A DNA stretch of 22,300 bases from JAXDLH01 sp034666705. Its GTDB lineage: Bacteria; Chloroflexota; UBA6077; SHYK01. Below are positions 6,831 to 15,601 of this stretch, one piece after another (position 1 is the first letter of the stretch; every line of letters starts with the position of its first letter). Under the pieces are notes generated by a model, which was given only the letters and a program-made list of their open reading frames with translations, had not been told where the DNA came from and searched no databases. The stretch spans positions 1-22,300 of the forward strand of contig JAXDLH010000002.1 of assembly GCA_034666705.1 (NCBI GenBank), given 5' to 3'. The position numbers and the translations under genes were made by a program.

Positions 6831-8837
6831 ATGGCAAGCCAACCAACCTTCAACGATGCAGCCCTCGGCGCGGCGCGCCCCCAGTCCGCGCTGCTTGCTG
6901 CGCTTGGCGCCGCGCGGGTAGACCGCTGGCGGCTCGGCTTGGTCGCCCTGGCCGGGCTGGCGTTCGCGCTCCGGCTCGCCTACGCCGACCAACAGAGCGC
7001 CTACATGGACGAGGGCACCAACGTGCTCACCGGCCGGCTGCTGATCGAGCAGCATAGCGTCTACGCTGAGGTGCTGAATTGGGCGTATGGCTCGTACCTG
7101 TGGCCGCTGATCGCAGGGTGGGCCGACATGGCCGGCGGTTTGGTCGCCGTGCGCACGGTGACCGCCGGCTGCGGCGCCATCATGGTGCTGGCCACGGTCC
7201 TCGCCGCGTACCGTCTGGCCCCGCGGGGCATCCCCAATACGCGGCGGCGCGCCGTGGCGCTGCTGGCAGGGGTAATCGCCATGCTGGCGCCAACCGCAAT
7301 CGCCGTGGGCCGCTTCGGCACCTACGATGCGCTCGCCGGCGCCGGCTTCATGCTCGGGCTGGCACTGCTGCTTCCTATTGAAGAACGACCGGGGCCGCTA
7401 CGCCTGCTGGCCGCCGCGGCGCTCTTCTTCATCGCCTTCCTGGCGAAGTACCTCGTCGCGATCTACTTCCCGCTCATCTGCCTCTACGCGATGCTCGGCC
7501 CGCTGGTTTGGGCTCGTTCCCCACGTCATACGCTGCGTTCCGCACTGCGAACCTCCCTCCGCTACGTACTGTGGTTCGTAGCGCCACTGACTGCGCTGTG
7601 CGCGGCCTATCTCATCATCTTCCTCGGCCCGCTGCTCACCCTCTTCACCTCGTCGCTCTCCTATGGCGACCTGAAGAGCGCCACACCGCTGAATGAGTAC
7701 GTCTGGAGCCGCCCGGAGATCTGGCTGCTCGTGATCGCGGCCGCCTTCGGCTGGCGGCGGGCCACCGGCGCCGGTCGACTCGTGGCTCTCGTCGGCGCGG
7801 GCCTCATCATGGCCTTCCAGCTCCAGGCGCGGCCGGACTTCGACTTCTGGAAGCACTCGATCTACGTGATCTACTTCCTCGCACCGCTCGCCGCCCTCGT
7901 CGCGCTCGACGTGCCGCAGCACACCGGCACCTGGCGGGTCGTGGCGATTGGCGGCACGGCCGTCGCGATCGTCTGGCTCGCGCCGCGCGCGGAGGTTGCC
8001 GCCAATCAGCTCGTCGATTTCTATCCCAACGCGAATCCGGCGCTGGACGCGCTCTATGCCCACACGGGCGGCGCGGCCGAGATTCTCACCGACGATACCT
8101 CCCTCCGCTACTACCTGTACGGGCGGATGCCAATCGACGGGATGATTGGGCCGTTCTCCTTCCTCTATGAAGGACAGAGCGGCATCGAGGCCTACCGCCG
8201 CGCGGTCGTGGACCAGTACTTCGACACGATCGTGCTCGACGGCGGCGTGTCGCCCCAGGGCGCCGCGATCCGGCAGCAGCTCTCGCCAGAGATCAACGCG
8301 AATTACACGCGCGTCGCCACGTCCGACGACGGCCACGGCTTCCGCATCGACGTCTACATGCCGAATGTGAGTGCGAGCGGCCGGGCACCCCGCGACAGCA
8401 GCCCATGGCCGATCCAGTACACGTTCGAGTCGGGCACCGGCGACTGGGGCGGCCACCCGGATACCGGCGACGCGACGCCGGGTTTGCAGGTTGCCGCCAG
8501 CACCGACCAGCCGTGGAATGGCCAGCCCGCACTGCAGTTCGCGGTCGGCGACGGCGTGCAGACGGTCACCGTGCGGACCGATGGCACGGTGAGCGCCGTG
8601 CGCGCGCACGTGTACCTGGTGACGGATGGCGGCACGCAGCCGGTGCGCATCGGGATGATGGGCTTCGACGGCGATTGGCAGTGGCGCGACGATGGCTACC
8701 GCTGGTTGGTATCGCCCGGCACGTGGACGACCATCCGCTGGGACCTCACGGAGCCCGGTCCCTTCAACGAGGTAGGGCTGAACTTCCCCAAGGACGTGCG
8801 ATTCGCCTACGTCGGCGACGTGGAGATCAACCCATGA
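6831..8837 (+). CDS. GT39-family membrane glycosyltransferase with C-terminal sugar-binding-like domain
   Basis: A 668-residue polytopic protein. Hydrophobic helices run from about 35 to 385. The first extracytoplasmic loop carries YMDEGTNV (58-65), the acidic D-E motif of the GT39/ArnT-PMT fold, which transfers sugars from polyprenyl-phosphate carriers on the outer face of the membrane. Residues 390-515 form the soluble domain usual after the helices. Residues about 525-668 (from PIQYTFESGTGDWGG to the end) read as an added beta-sandwich, rich in Trp and Asp, like the galactose-binding or carbohydrate-binding modules of secreted glycanases. Such a module on a GT39 enzyme is unusual and would hold the product glycan. 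The ATG at 6831 follows GGGAGGGGG, which lies inside the preceding repeat. Donor and acceptor are unknown. Confidence 0.82.
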   Translation: MASQPTFNDAALGAARPQSALLAALGAARVDRWRLGLVALAGLAFALRLAYADQQSAYMDEGTNVLTGRLLIEQHSVYAEVLNWAYGSYLWPLIAGWADMAGGLVAVRTVTAGCGAIMVLATVLAAYRLAPRGIPNTRRRAVALLAGVIAMLAPTAIAVGRFGTYDALAGAGFMLGLALLLPIEERPGPLRLLAAAALFFIAFLAKYLVAIYFPLICLYAMLGPLVWARSPRHTLRSALRTSLRYVLWFVAPLTALCAAYLIIFLGPLLTLFTSSLSYGDLKSATPLNEYVWSRPEIWLLVIAAAFGWRRATGAGRLVALVGAGLIMAFQLQARPDFDFWKHSIYVIYFLAPLAALVALDVPQHTGTWRVVAIGGTAVAIVWLAPRAEVAANQLVDFYPNANPALDALYAHTGGAAEILTDDTSLRYYLYGRMPIDGMIGPFSFLYEGQSGIEAYRRAVVDQYFDTIVLDGGVSPQGAAIRQQLSPEINANYTRVATSDDGHGFRIDVYMPNVSASGRAPRDSSPWPIQYTFESGTGDWGGHPDTGDATPGLQVAASTDQPWNGQPALQFAVGDGVQTVTVRTDGTVSAVRAHVYLVTDGGTQPVRIGMMGFDGDWQWRDDGYRWLVSPGTWTTIRWDLTEPGPFNEVGLNFPKDVRFAYVGDVEINP

Positions 8838-8907
8838 GCCATCAATTGACCCCCACGCTCACCCCTTCCCCAGCCCCGCCAGTATCAACCTACCGGCGGA
8901 CCAGCCA

Positions 8908-10254
8908 ATGATCGAACTGGGAACTGTCGCCTCGGTCGTGCTCGCCGTCGTGTCGCTGCTCCTCGCCGGGCAGGCCGCCTACTCCGCCGCCCTCATGCTC
9001 TACGCGTGGGAGGACGAGGACAAGTGGAGCCAGAACCGCGTGCCCGCAACTTTCGAGCCCCCGCGAAATCGCTTCACCGTCCTCCTGCCCGCCCGCCACG
9101 AGGAGGCAGTGATCCAGGGGACGATCCAGCGCGTCGTAGATTTAGATTACCCGCGGGAGCTGGTCGAGGTGCTGGTGGTGATCGAGGCAGGCGACCACGG
9201 CACAATCGCGAAGGTGCTTGAGACGATGGCGATGCTGCGCGCCCAGGGCATCGACCACGTCCGCCTGCTCACCTTCGACGACCCGCCGATCAACAAGCCG
9301 CACGGCCTCAATGTCGGTCTGTCGGTCGCGACGGGATCCGTCGTCACGATCTTCGACGCCGAAGACGAGCCCCACCCGGAGATTCTGCAGGTCGTCAATA
9401 CGCTCATGGTGCGCGAGGGCGCGCCGGTCGTGCAGTGCGGCGTGCAGCTCATGAACTACGCCGACCGCTGGTTCTCCGCCTCGAACGTGCTCGAGTACTT
9501 CTTCTGGTTCAAGAGTCGCATGCACTATCACGCCGCCCAGGAGATCGTGCTGCTCGGCGGCAATACGGTGTTCATCCGCCGCGAGTTGCTCGATAAGATC
9601 GGCGGCTGGGACCAGCACTGCCTCACCGAGGATGCCGACGTCGGTATTCGCCTGAGCGCGATGGGCGTCCCTATTCGGGTGCTCTACGACGACGACTACG
9701 TCACCCGCGAGGAAACGCCGCCCACGGTGGATCAGCTCGTGCGCCAGCGCACCCGCTGGGACCAGGGCTTCTTGCAGGTGCTCGGGAAGGGCGACTGGTT
9801 GCGCCTGCGCGGCTGGCGACAGCGGCTGCTCGCGCTCTACTCGCTCAGCTCGCCGCTGCTCCAGGGCATCACGGTGCTCTATCTGCCGGTCAGCATCTGG
9901 ACCATGCTATATGCCAGCGTGCCGATCCCGGTCGCCATGATCAGCAGCCTGCCGCTTTACATGGTCACGCTGCAATACCTGGTGAGCGTGGCCGGCCTCT
10001 ACGAGTTTGCGCGGGTCCACCACCTCAAGCCATCGCGCTGGTCCGCGCTGCAGCTACTGGCAGCCTTCATGCCGTACCAGTGGCTGCTCGGCTTCTCGGC
10101 GCTGCGCGCGGTCTGGCGCCAGGTCGGTGGCAACAATAGCTGGGAGAAAACCGTCCATACCGGCGCGCTGCGCCGCGGCCCGCAGGCGCCTCTGGCATAC
10201 GCGCCCCTCGCCGAGCCCGTCGCCGAGCCCCTCGCCAAACAGGTCGGGGGGTAA
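8908..10254 (+). CDS. Processive membrane glycosyltransferase, GT2 (cellulose-synthase-like)
   Basis: A 448-residue protein. One N-terminal membrane helix (5-30) precedes a cytoplasmic GT2 domain: FTVLLPARHEE (56-66), nucleotide-sugar site FDAEDEP (149-155), acid/base region TEDADVGIRL (240-249), and product-site motif QRTRWDQG (280-287), the Q-x-x-R-W signature of processive synthases. Several helices follow (about 305-410). This arrangement polymerises a UDP- or GDP-sugar and exports the chain through the membrane. There is no PilZ domain, so no cyclic-di-GMP control is visible. The C-terminus ends in short APLAEPVAEPLA repeats. It begins 70 bases after the GT39 gene and ends 2 bases before the next gene, so the three are probably one operon. 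Whether the product is cellulose, mannan or another glycan cannot be told. Confidence 0.9.
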   Translation: MIELGTVASVVLAVVSLLLAGQAAYSAALMLYAWEDEDKWSQNRVPATFEPPRNRFTVLLPARHEEAVIQGTIQRVVDLDYPRELVEVLVVIEAGDHGTIAKVLETMAMLRAQGIDHVRLLTFDDPPINKPHGLNVGLSVATGSVVTIFDAEDEPHPEILQVVNTLMVREGAPVVQCGVQLMNYADRWFSASNVLEYFFWFKSRMHYHAAQEIVLLGGNTVFIRRELLDKIGGWDQHCLTEDADVGIRLSAMGVPIRVLYDDDYVTREETPPTVDQLVRQRTRWDQGFLQVLGKGDWLRLRGWRQRLLALYSLSSPLLQGITVLYLPVSIWTMLYASVPIPVAMISSLPLYMVTLQYLVSVAGLYEFARVHHLKPSRWSALQLLAAFMPYQWLLGFSALRAVWRQVGGNNSWEKTVHTGALRRGPQAPLAYAPLAEPVAEPLAKQVGG

Positions 10255-10256
10255 CG

Positions 10257-12938
10257 ATGGCGAGCATTGCGATCCCCGAGCGCCAGGTCGCGATCCCCGC
10301 AACCCTGCCGTCGTCGGCGAGTTGGGCTCACACGATCGACCGGCTGCTGCGCGGCGAGGTTGCGGTCGTGGTAGTGCTCATGCTGGTCGGGCTCGTCTCC
10401 CACAGCCTCAACATGTTCAATTACCCGGCCTTCTCGTATCTCGGCGACGAGGGGATCTACGCCCAGCAGGCGTGGGCCGTCCTTCGCGAGCACCACCTCT
10501 CGCCCTACACGTACATCTACGATCATGCGCCGGCCGGCTGGATGCTGATGGCGCTGTGGATGGCGCTCACTGGCGGCCCGGCGACGTTCGGCGGCGTGAT
10601 CCCGAGTGGCCGCGCCCTGATGCTGCTGCTGCACGTGGCGTCGATTCCGCTGCTCTATCACCTGATGCGCAAGCTCGGGTGCAGCGTACCGGTGGCAGCG
10701 CTCGGGACCCTGTTGTTCATCGTCTCGCCGCTTGCTGTGCTCAACCAGCGGGTCGTGCTGCTGGACAACATCAGTATCTTCTGGGTCCTGCTGAGCCTCG
10801 ACCTGCTGCTCGACGGCTGGGGACGGCTGAGCCGCCTCGCATTGAGCGGCGCACTCTTCGGGGTGGCGCTCCTCACCAAAGAGACGGCGGTGTTCCTGGT
10901 GCCCGCGGTGCTCTTTCTGCTCTACCAGCAGCGCTGGCCACACCACGGCCGCTTCACCTGGGGCGTATGGCTCGTCCCGATGCTGATGGTCGCGAGCTGG
11001 TACCCGCTGTACGCGATCTTGAAAGGAGAACTGCTCCCTTCGAGCGACTCGGCGATGTACGCGCTCAGCGAGCACGTCGCCGCCAACACCGGCCACGTCT
11101 CGCTCCTGGCAGCCCTGTTCTGGCAGTTGACGCGCACCGGCGGCGGGCCGTTCAACCTGGACAACGAGTTCTATCAGCTCCTGCGCACCGAGTGGCTGCC
11201 GCGTGATGCGGCTTTGCTTACCCTGGGCGCAGCGAGCACGCTGGCGAACGTGATTCGCGGTATCCGCGACCGGCGCGCAATGGCGGCCGCGCTCTTCGGT
11301 GCGCTGCCCATCCTCTACTTCGCCCGGGGCGGCGTAGTCTTCAGCTACTACGTGCTCTTTGCCCTGCCATTTCTTTGCCTCAACGTCGCGATGCTGCTCG
11401 AGCCAGCGATCATGCGGCTCCGCCGAGGCTGGCTGATGACGACGGTCACCGGCGTGCTGGTCGTCGGCGCCACGATTGGCTACTGGGCCGTCGGCGACTT
11501 TACCCCCCTCTACGCCGAACGGCCGAGCGCCGCCAACCGCGAGGCTGTGGCGTGGATCAAGGCGAACCTGCCGCCGGCGAGTTTGATCGTCGCCGACGAC
11601 TCGGTCTGGACCGACCTGCACGAGGCGGATGCCAGCGGGCCAGCGTTCCCGCACGTCGAGAGCCACTGGAAGGTCGCCTCCGACCCCGCAGTGCGCGACG
11701 GCGTCTTCGGTGGCGATTGGCAGACTGTGGACTACGTGATCATGACCCCGGGCGAGGACCAGGAGATCTTCGCGCCGGCCGGCAATACGGTGGCCCTGCA
11801 GGCGCTGGCCCACGCCCACCTCGTGCGACAGTGGAGCGCCGACGGCCAGCCAGTCATCGAGCTGTGGAAGGTCGACAAGCCCGGCACCACCGAGCTGAAG
11901 CTGCTCCGCGACGTGAGCGCCTCGATCGCCGCGCGCTTCGAGCGTGGCGGGGCCTACGTAGCCGCCGATGGCACGGTGACGGCCGAGTCACAGGCAAACG
12001 CGATGCTGCGGGCGGTGTGGCTCGACGACCGGTCGGCGTTCGAGCGGGCGTGGGGTTGGACCCGGACGAACCTCATGCAACCCAACGGGCTCCTCGCGCG
12101 GCTCTGGCTGAACGGCGCCGTCGCCGACGCCCACTCGGCCGCCGACGCCGATACCGATGCGGCGTTGGCGCTGCTCCTCGCCGGCTGGCGTTGGAACGAC
12201 CCAGGCCTGATCGACACCGGCACCCGCATGACCCACGCGATCTGGGCCGACGACGTCGCCATCATCGACGGTGTGCCCTACCTGACAGTCGGCGACTGGA
12301 ACCACGACGCCGCGGTCGTGGCCCTCAACCCGAGCTATTTCGCGCCGTATGCCCTCCACGTGTTCCAGGCCGCCGATCACACGCACGATTGGCAGGCGGT
12401 CATCAGCTCCGGCTACGACGTGCTCTTCGCCGCGTCGGGCTCACCGCTCGTGTCCAGCCAGACCGACGGCTTGCCCCCCGACTGGATCGGCCTTACGCAG
12501 GAGGGAGACCTCATCCCGCTCGAGATGAACGCCGTGGAGACGACCCAGTACGGCTACGACGCGGCACGCACCTTCTGGCGCGTGGCGCTCGACCTGCAGT
12601 GGTCGGGCGACGGCCGCGCGCGGGCCTTTCTGGAGCAGGCCGGCTTCCTGCGCGACCAGATGGCGGTCCGGGGATACGTCAGCGCGATCTATGCCCACGA
12701 CGGCACGCCGCTCGCGGACACGCCGAGCACCGTGGGCGACGCGGGCGCGATCGGCGCCTTGATGCAGCTCGATCCGAATGCGGCGGCCAATATCGTCGCC
12801 AATCAGCTCATCGGCGGTGCGGGTCGCAACGACCGCGACGTCTTCTGGGGCGAGCCGACAGACCTGTACACCCAGGAGTGGGGGTGGTTCGCCACGGCAC
12901 TCTACGCCAACGCCATGCCCGATCTGTGGGGCGCCTGA
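10257..12938 (+). CDS. GT39 glycosyltransferase fused to GH8 endoglucanase domain
   Basis: A single 893-residue frame joins two enzymes. Residues about 30-415 are a polytopic GT39-type transferase with YLGDEGIY (61-68) in the first outer loop, followed by a soluble part (420-545). Residues about 555-893 match GH8 (BcsZ/CelA type): TAESQANAML (575-584) with general acid Glu577, AADADTDAALALLLAGWRW (628-646) matching the family signature, NPSYFAPYALHVF (691-703), and QYGYDAARTF (764-773) with Asp768 at the catalytic base position. The GH8 domain should face outside and cut beta-1,4-glucan or a similar glycan. Separate GH8 proteins normally accompany cellulose synthases, so this fusion 2 bases after a GT2 synthase is telling. 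I see no frameshift or internal start that would split it. A ribosome site (GGGGGG) lies within the GT2 stop region. Confidence 0.88.
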   Translation: MASIAIPERQVAIPATLPSSASWAHTIDRLLRGEVAVVVVLMLVGLVSHSLNMFNYPAFSYLGDEGIYAQQAWAVLREHHLSPYTYIYDHAPAGWMLMALWMALTGGPATFGGVIPSGRALMLLLHVASIPLLYHLMRKLGCSVPVAALGTLLFIVSPLAVLNQRVVLLDNISIFWVLLSLDLLLDGWGRLSRLALSGALFGVALLTKETAVFLVPAVLFLLYQQRWPHHGRFTWGVWLVPMLMVASWYPLYAILKGELLPSSDSAMYALSEHVAANTGHVSLLAALFWQLTRTGGGPFNLDNEFYQLLRTEWLPRDAALLTLGAASTLANVIRGIRDRRAMAAALFGALPILYFARGGVVFSYYVLFALPFLCLNVAMLLEPAIMRLRRGWLMTTVTGVLVVGATIGYWAVGDFTPLYAERPSAANREAVAWIKANLPPASLIVADDSVWTDLHEADASGPAFPHVESHWKVASDPAVRDGVFGGDWQTVDYVIMTPGEDQEIFAPAGNTVALQALAHAHLVRQWSADGQPVIELWKVDKPGTTELKLLRDVSASIAARFERGGAYVAADGTVTAESQANAMLRAVWLDDRSAFERAWGWTRTNLMQPNGLLARLWLNGAVADAHSAADADTDAALALLLAGWRWNDPGLIDTGTRMTHAIWADDVAIIDGVPYLTVGDWNHDAAVVALNPSYFAPYALHVFQAADHTHDWQAVISSGYDVLFAASGSPLVSSQTDGLPPDWIGLTQEGDLIPLEMNAVETTQYGYDAARTFWRVALDLQWSGDGRARAFLEQAGFLRDQMAVRGYVSAIYAHDGTPLADTPSTVGDAGAIGALMQLDPNAAANIVANQLIGGAGRNDRDVFWGEPTDLYTQEWGWFATALYANAMPDLWGA

Positions 12939-12988
12939 GGGAGCCCATTACACCACCGAGCGACCAGCAATCCATGGAGGAGCACCAC

Positions 12989-14053
12989 ATGTCAGCGAGT
13001 CCCCTCTATCGCGCGCCACACCTCAGAACGGCCGGCTGGGCCGCGTCGCGCAAGCGCACGTTGCTCACCGCGCTTGGCGCCGCCTCAGCCCTCGTGCTGG
13101 TCGGGGCCACGCTCGGCTACGGCTTTGGCGGCGGGCCGACGGCGGCAAGCATCGCCTTCGGCACCAACGGCGGCCCATACAGCCTGGTTCCGAACCTGAT
13201 GAGCATCCTGGCGGGTCCCGCGAGCGCACCCGCCGCAGCGCCTGCGCCGGCCGTGGCGCCGGTCGTGATCGCGGAGCCGGCCCCAGCCGAGGCGGCAGTT
13301 GCGGCGGAGGATGCCAATCCCCCCGCCGACCTGCTGGCGTCGGGCGCGGCGCAACCGCCCAGCTTCACCGTGTTGGGCGCGCAGTCGGCTGCCCTCGCGG
13401 CAGCGCCGGATGACGAGGCGCTCGACGATGCAGATGATTTCGATGGGGACGAGTACGCGTTCGTGATAGACGAGCAGGGCGATGCCTTTGCCTTCGAGGC
13501 GGAGCCAGCAGCAGCCCCCGCCGTAATGGCCCAGGCCCCGGTGGTGCAACAACCCGCGCCGGTCGTCGCCGCGGCTGCGCCGGCTCAGGTCCTGCCGCCC
13601 ACGAGCCAATCCGTCGCGGCGAGTGTCCCGGCCGCCCCCGCACCGGCGCCGAACACCCGCCGTCGCAACGCCGACGATGACCGCCAGCCTTCGGTGGCGC
13701 CCCAGCCCCAGGTCGTGGTGCCAGCCCAGCCCGCGCAGCAGAACGATCAGGGGCGCAACGGGAACGACGACGAAGGCCGCAACGCGGGTCGGAATCGCAA
13801 TGGCCGCGACGACGACAACGGGAATGCGAATAATGGGGGGCCCGCCATCGTCAGCCCGCCACAGCCCGCGCCCGCCGCGAAGCCGTCAAACACCCAGGCC
13901 CAGCCAACCGCGCAGCCTGCGGTCCAGCCCACGGTCCGCCCAACTCCGCAACCGACATCCCCGCCCGCGACTAATAAGCAGAACGGCGGTGGCGGTGGAG
14001 GAAACAAGGGCTCCGACAATCGAGGCAGCGACAAAGGTCACGACAAAGACTGA
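12989..14053 (+). CDS. Membrane-anchored Pro/Ala-rich, low-complexity protein
   Basis: A 354-residue protein with no recognisable domain. After a basic N-terminus, residues about 24-46 form one membrane helix or signal anchor (TLLTALGAASALVLVGATLG). A short stretch (50-78) looks ordered, then about 80-260 is Ala/Pro-rich with an acidic patch (DDEALDDADDFDGDEY). The last 110 residues are Asn/Gly/Arg/Asp-rich (RNGNDDEGRNAGRNRNGRD), then Gln/Pro/Thr-rich, ending in Gly-Lys-Asp repeats. It is most likely exposed outside the membrane and disordered, perhaps a wall-spanning or glycan-contacting protein. The ATG at 12989 is chosen for the GGAGGAG site 7 bases upstream; the frame is open far upstream only because it shadows the GH8 gene. 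It lies 50 bases after that gene, so it is probably co-transcribed. Confidence 0.75.
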   Translation: MSASPLYRAPHLRTAGWAASRKRTLLTALGAASALVLVGATLGYGFGGGPTAASIAFGTNGGPYSLVPNLMSILAGPASAPAAAPAPAVAPVVIAEPAPAEAAVAAEDANPPADLLASGAAQPPSFTVLGAQSAALAAAPDDEALDDADDFDGDEYAFVIDEQGDAFAFEAEPAAAPAVMAQAPVVQQPAPVVAAAAPAQVLPPTSQSVAASVPAAPAPAPNTRRRNADDDRQPSVAPQPQVVVPAQPAQQNDQGRNGNDDEGRNAGRNRNGRDDDNGNANNGGPAIVSPPQPAPAAKPSNTQAQPTAQPAVQPTVRPTPQPTSPPATNKQNGGGGGGNKGSDNRGSDKGHDKD

Positions 14054-14151
14054 TCCCGGGGTGCTCTCGAGCAGGATCGGCATCAACCATCAAGTTGGGA
14101 ATCCCCGATCGACGATGTCGTTGCCGCGGTGCCGGCTAAAGACGCGAAGGC

Positions 14152-14232
14152 AGGTGTCATCCTGAGCGAAGCGAAGGATCCGTAGCCCGGCATTGGGGGC
14201 ACGGATCCTTCGCTTCGCTCAGGATGACACCT
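14152..14232. repeat. 32-bp perfect inverted repeat, terminator-like
   Basis: The left arm (14152-14183) and right arm (14201-14232) are perfectly complementary over 32 bases, with core CCTGAGCGAAGCGAAGGATC. The 17-base loop has a further GCCC/GGGC pairing after one bulged base. It sits between the convergent Pro/Ala-rich and LCP genes, where it could terminate both transcripts. The unusual length and perfection also suggest a recently arrived mobile repeat. The rest of the gap (14054-14346) shows no gene. Confidence 0.75.
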
Positions 14233-14346
14233 CGGACCTCGGCCGCACCTATGGAGCATCCGTCCAGTATTCATCGCCGGCCACTGCCCACCGGCGCCTG
14301 TGCCAGGCGTCAAAGCAGGTCGGATTCCGATGACTGGACCGATGCG

Positions 14347-15534
14347 TTAGCAGGGAGCGGGCGCTGCTTGGGCGGGCGGAATGGCGGGGCTGGGCGGCGC
14401 GGCGGCCGCCTCGTCAACCGGTGTGCCGGCAGGGCTATCCAGCGCAAGGATCGGCAGCGCCGTCGGGGCAGGCCGCGGGTCGAACGTCGCCGGATCATAG
14501 AAGAGCTGCCCGACGATTTGCCGGATGGCCGGCCAGTTCGGCCGCAGCGCCTGCTCGCCATCCGCGGCCAGAAAACTGCTGAGCGCCGGCGGCTCGATTA
14601 CGCGCTGCGTGATGACCTCGGGCTGGATCTGGCTCGCGAGCCGGGCTAGTGCCAGCGCCGTCGGGATGCTCAGGTCGGTATCCACCGCGTCCGCCACGTT
14701 GGCGAGTAGCACCGGCAGGCGGAGCAGCGATGTAGGCTGCGCGGCCTGCTGGCGCAGCGCAAGGACTACTTGCTGCTGGCGACGACTGCGGCCAAAATCC
14801 GAGTCCTGGTGGCGCGACCGGGCGTACTCGAGCGCCGTCTCGCCATCGAAGTGCTGGCGGCCGGCGGGGATGTCCACCCGTTTGATCCCATAGTCATCGG
14901 TCGGATAGGCCGTGTCCAACAGCCGCGTGGGCACGCAGACGTCCACACCGCCCATGGTGTTGACGATCTGCCGGAAGCCCTCGAAGTTGACCCGCACCGC
15001 GTAGTCGATCGGGATGCCAAAGTTCTGCTCGATGGCCCGGCGCGCGAGCGCCATCGCCCCGCCCGGGTAGTGATAGTAGTCGCCGTAGAAGTGCGCCGTG
15101 GTGATCTTGGCCTCGAAGGAGCGCCCGGGGATCGGAATGGTGACCCAGAGGTCGCGGGGGATGCTGAGCAGTGCGGCCGTCTTGTGCACCGGGTCGAGGC
15201 TGGCGATCATCACCACGTCGGAGCGAGTCGGGATGCCGCCGTCACGCTGATCCGGTCGTTGGTCGATGCCGAGAATCAGCACGTTCACCCGGCTCGTTCC
15301 GGTCCAGTCGGGCACCAGGTCGAGCGGCGCCGCGACCCGCTTGGCGAAGGACACCAGGGCCGGCACTGGGGGATCAGGGTCGGCTACGCTCTCCGCGGTC
15401 GCGCCCGGCGCAGACGTCTGCTGGGCCAGGACGCTCCGCACGGGGTTGGCGAGTGTCGTGGCGCCGAAGGCGAACCCAACGCCGACGTAGCAGGCATAGC
15501 TGCCGGCTAGGAGGATAAGGAGGACGCGCTTCAC
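14347..15534 (-). CDS. LytR-CpsA-Psr (LCP) family protein
   Basis: About 395 residues: an N-terminal membrane helix (3-25), a Pro/Ala-containing linker, then the LCP domain (about 82-265). LCP landmarks are VNVLILGIDQRP (83-94), TRSDVVMIASLD (103-114), LLSIPRDLWV (122-131), NTMGGVDVCVP (192-202) and ETALEYARSRHQDSDFGR (232-249). Arg and Asp residues in these blocks bind the pyrophosphate of a polyprenyl-linked substrate. LCP enzymes move glycopolymers from lipid carriers onto peptidoglycan or other acceptors outside the membrane. The C-terminus (about 360-395) is Pro/Ala-rich. The GTG start at 15534 has GGAG ten bases upstream; a TTG at 15540 is an alternative. The frame extends farther upstream only as a shadow of the Uma2 gene. 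Its convergence with the polysaccharide locus suggests, but does not prove, a shared product. Confidence 0.88.
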   Translation of the reverse strand: MKRVLLILLAGSYACYVGVGFAFGATTLANPVRSVLAQQTSAPGATAESVADPDPPVPALVSFAKRVAAPLDLVPDWTGTSRVNVLILGIDQRPDQRDGGIPTRSDVVMIASLDPVHKTAALLSIPRDLWVTIPIPGRSFEAKITTAHFYGDYYHYPGGAMALARRAIEQNFGIPIDYAVRVNFEGFRQIVNTMGGVDVCVPTRLLDTAYPTDDYGIKRVDIPAGRQHFDGETALEYARSRHQDSDFGRSRRQQQVVLALRQQAAQPTSLLRLPVLLANVADAVDTDLSIPTALALARLASQIQPEVITQRVIEPPALSSFLAADGEQALRPNWPAIRQIVGQLFYDPATFDPRPAPTALPILALDSPAGTPVDEAAAAPPSPAIPPAQAAPAPC

Positions 15535-15601
15535 CCGCAATCGTCTCCAGCCTTCGGCAGTACCGTGGCTCCCGGATCCGTGGAATTGTATGAGAGGACG
15601 C

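Noticed and set aside
9999..11819. 606-codon minus-strand open frame
   Set aside because: It is antisense to the GT2 and GT39-GH8 genes, whose motifs are clear. Its composition (Arg, His, Gln, Glu-rich) is typical of an antisense shadow.
11375..12988. Very long plus-strand frame running from 11375 into the Pro/Ala-rich protein
   Set aside because: It overlaps the GT39-GH8 gene in another frame and is Arg/Pro-rich as expected from a high-GC shadow. The real gene starts at 12989 behind GGAGGAG.
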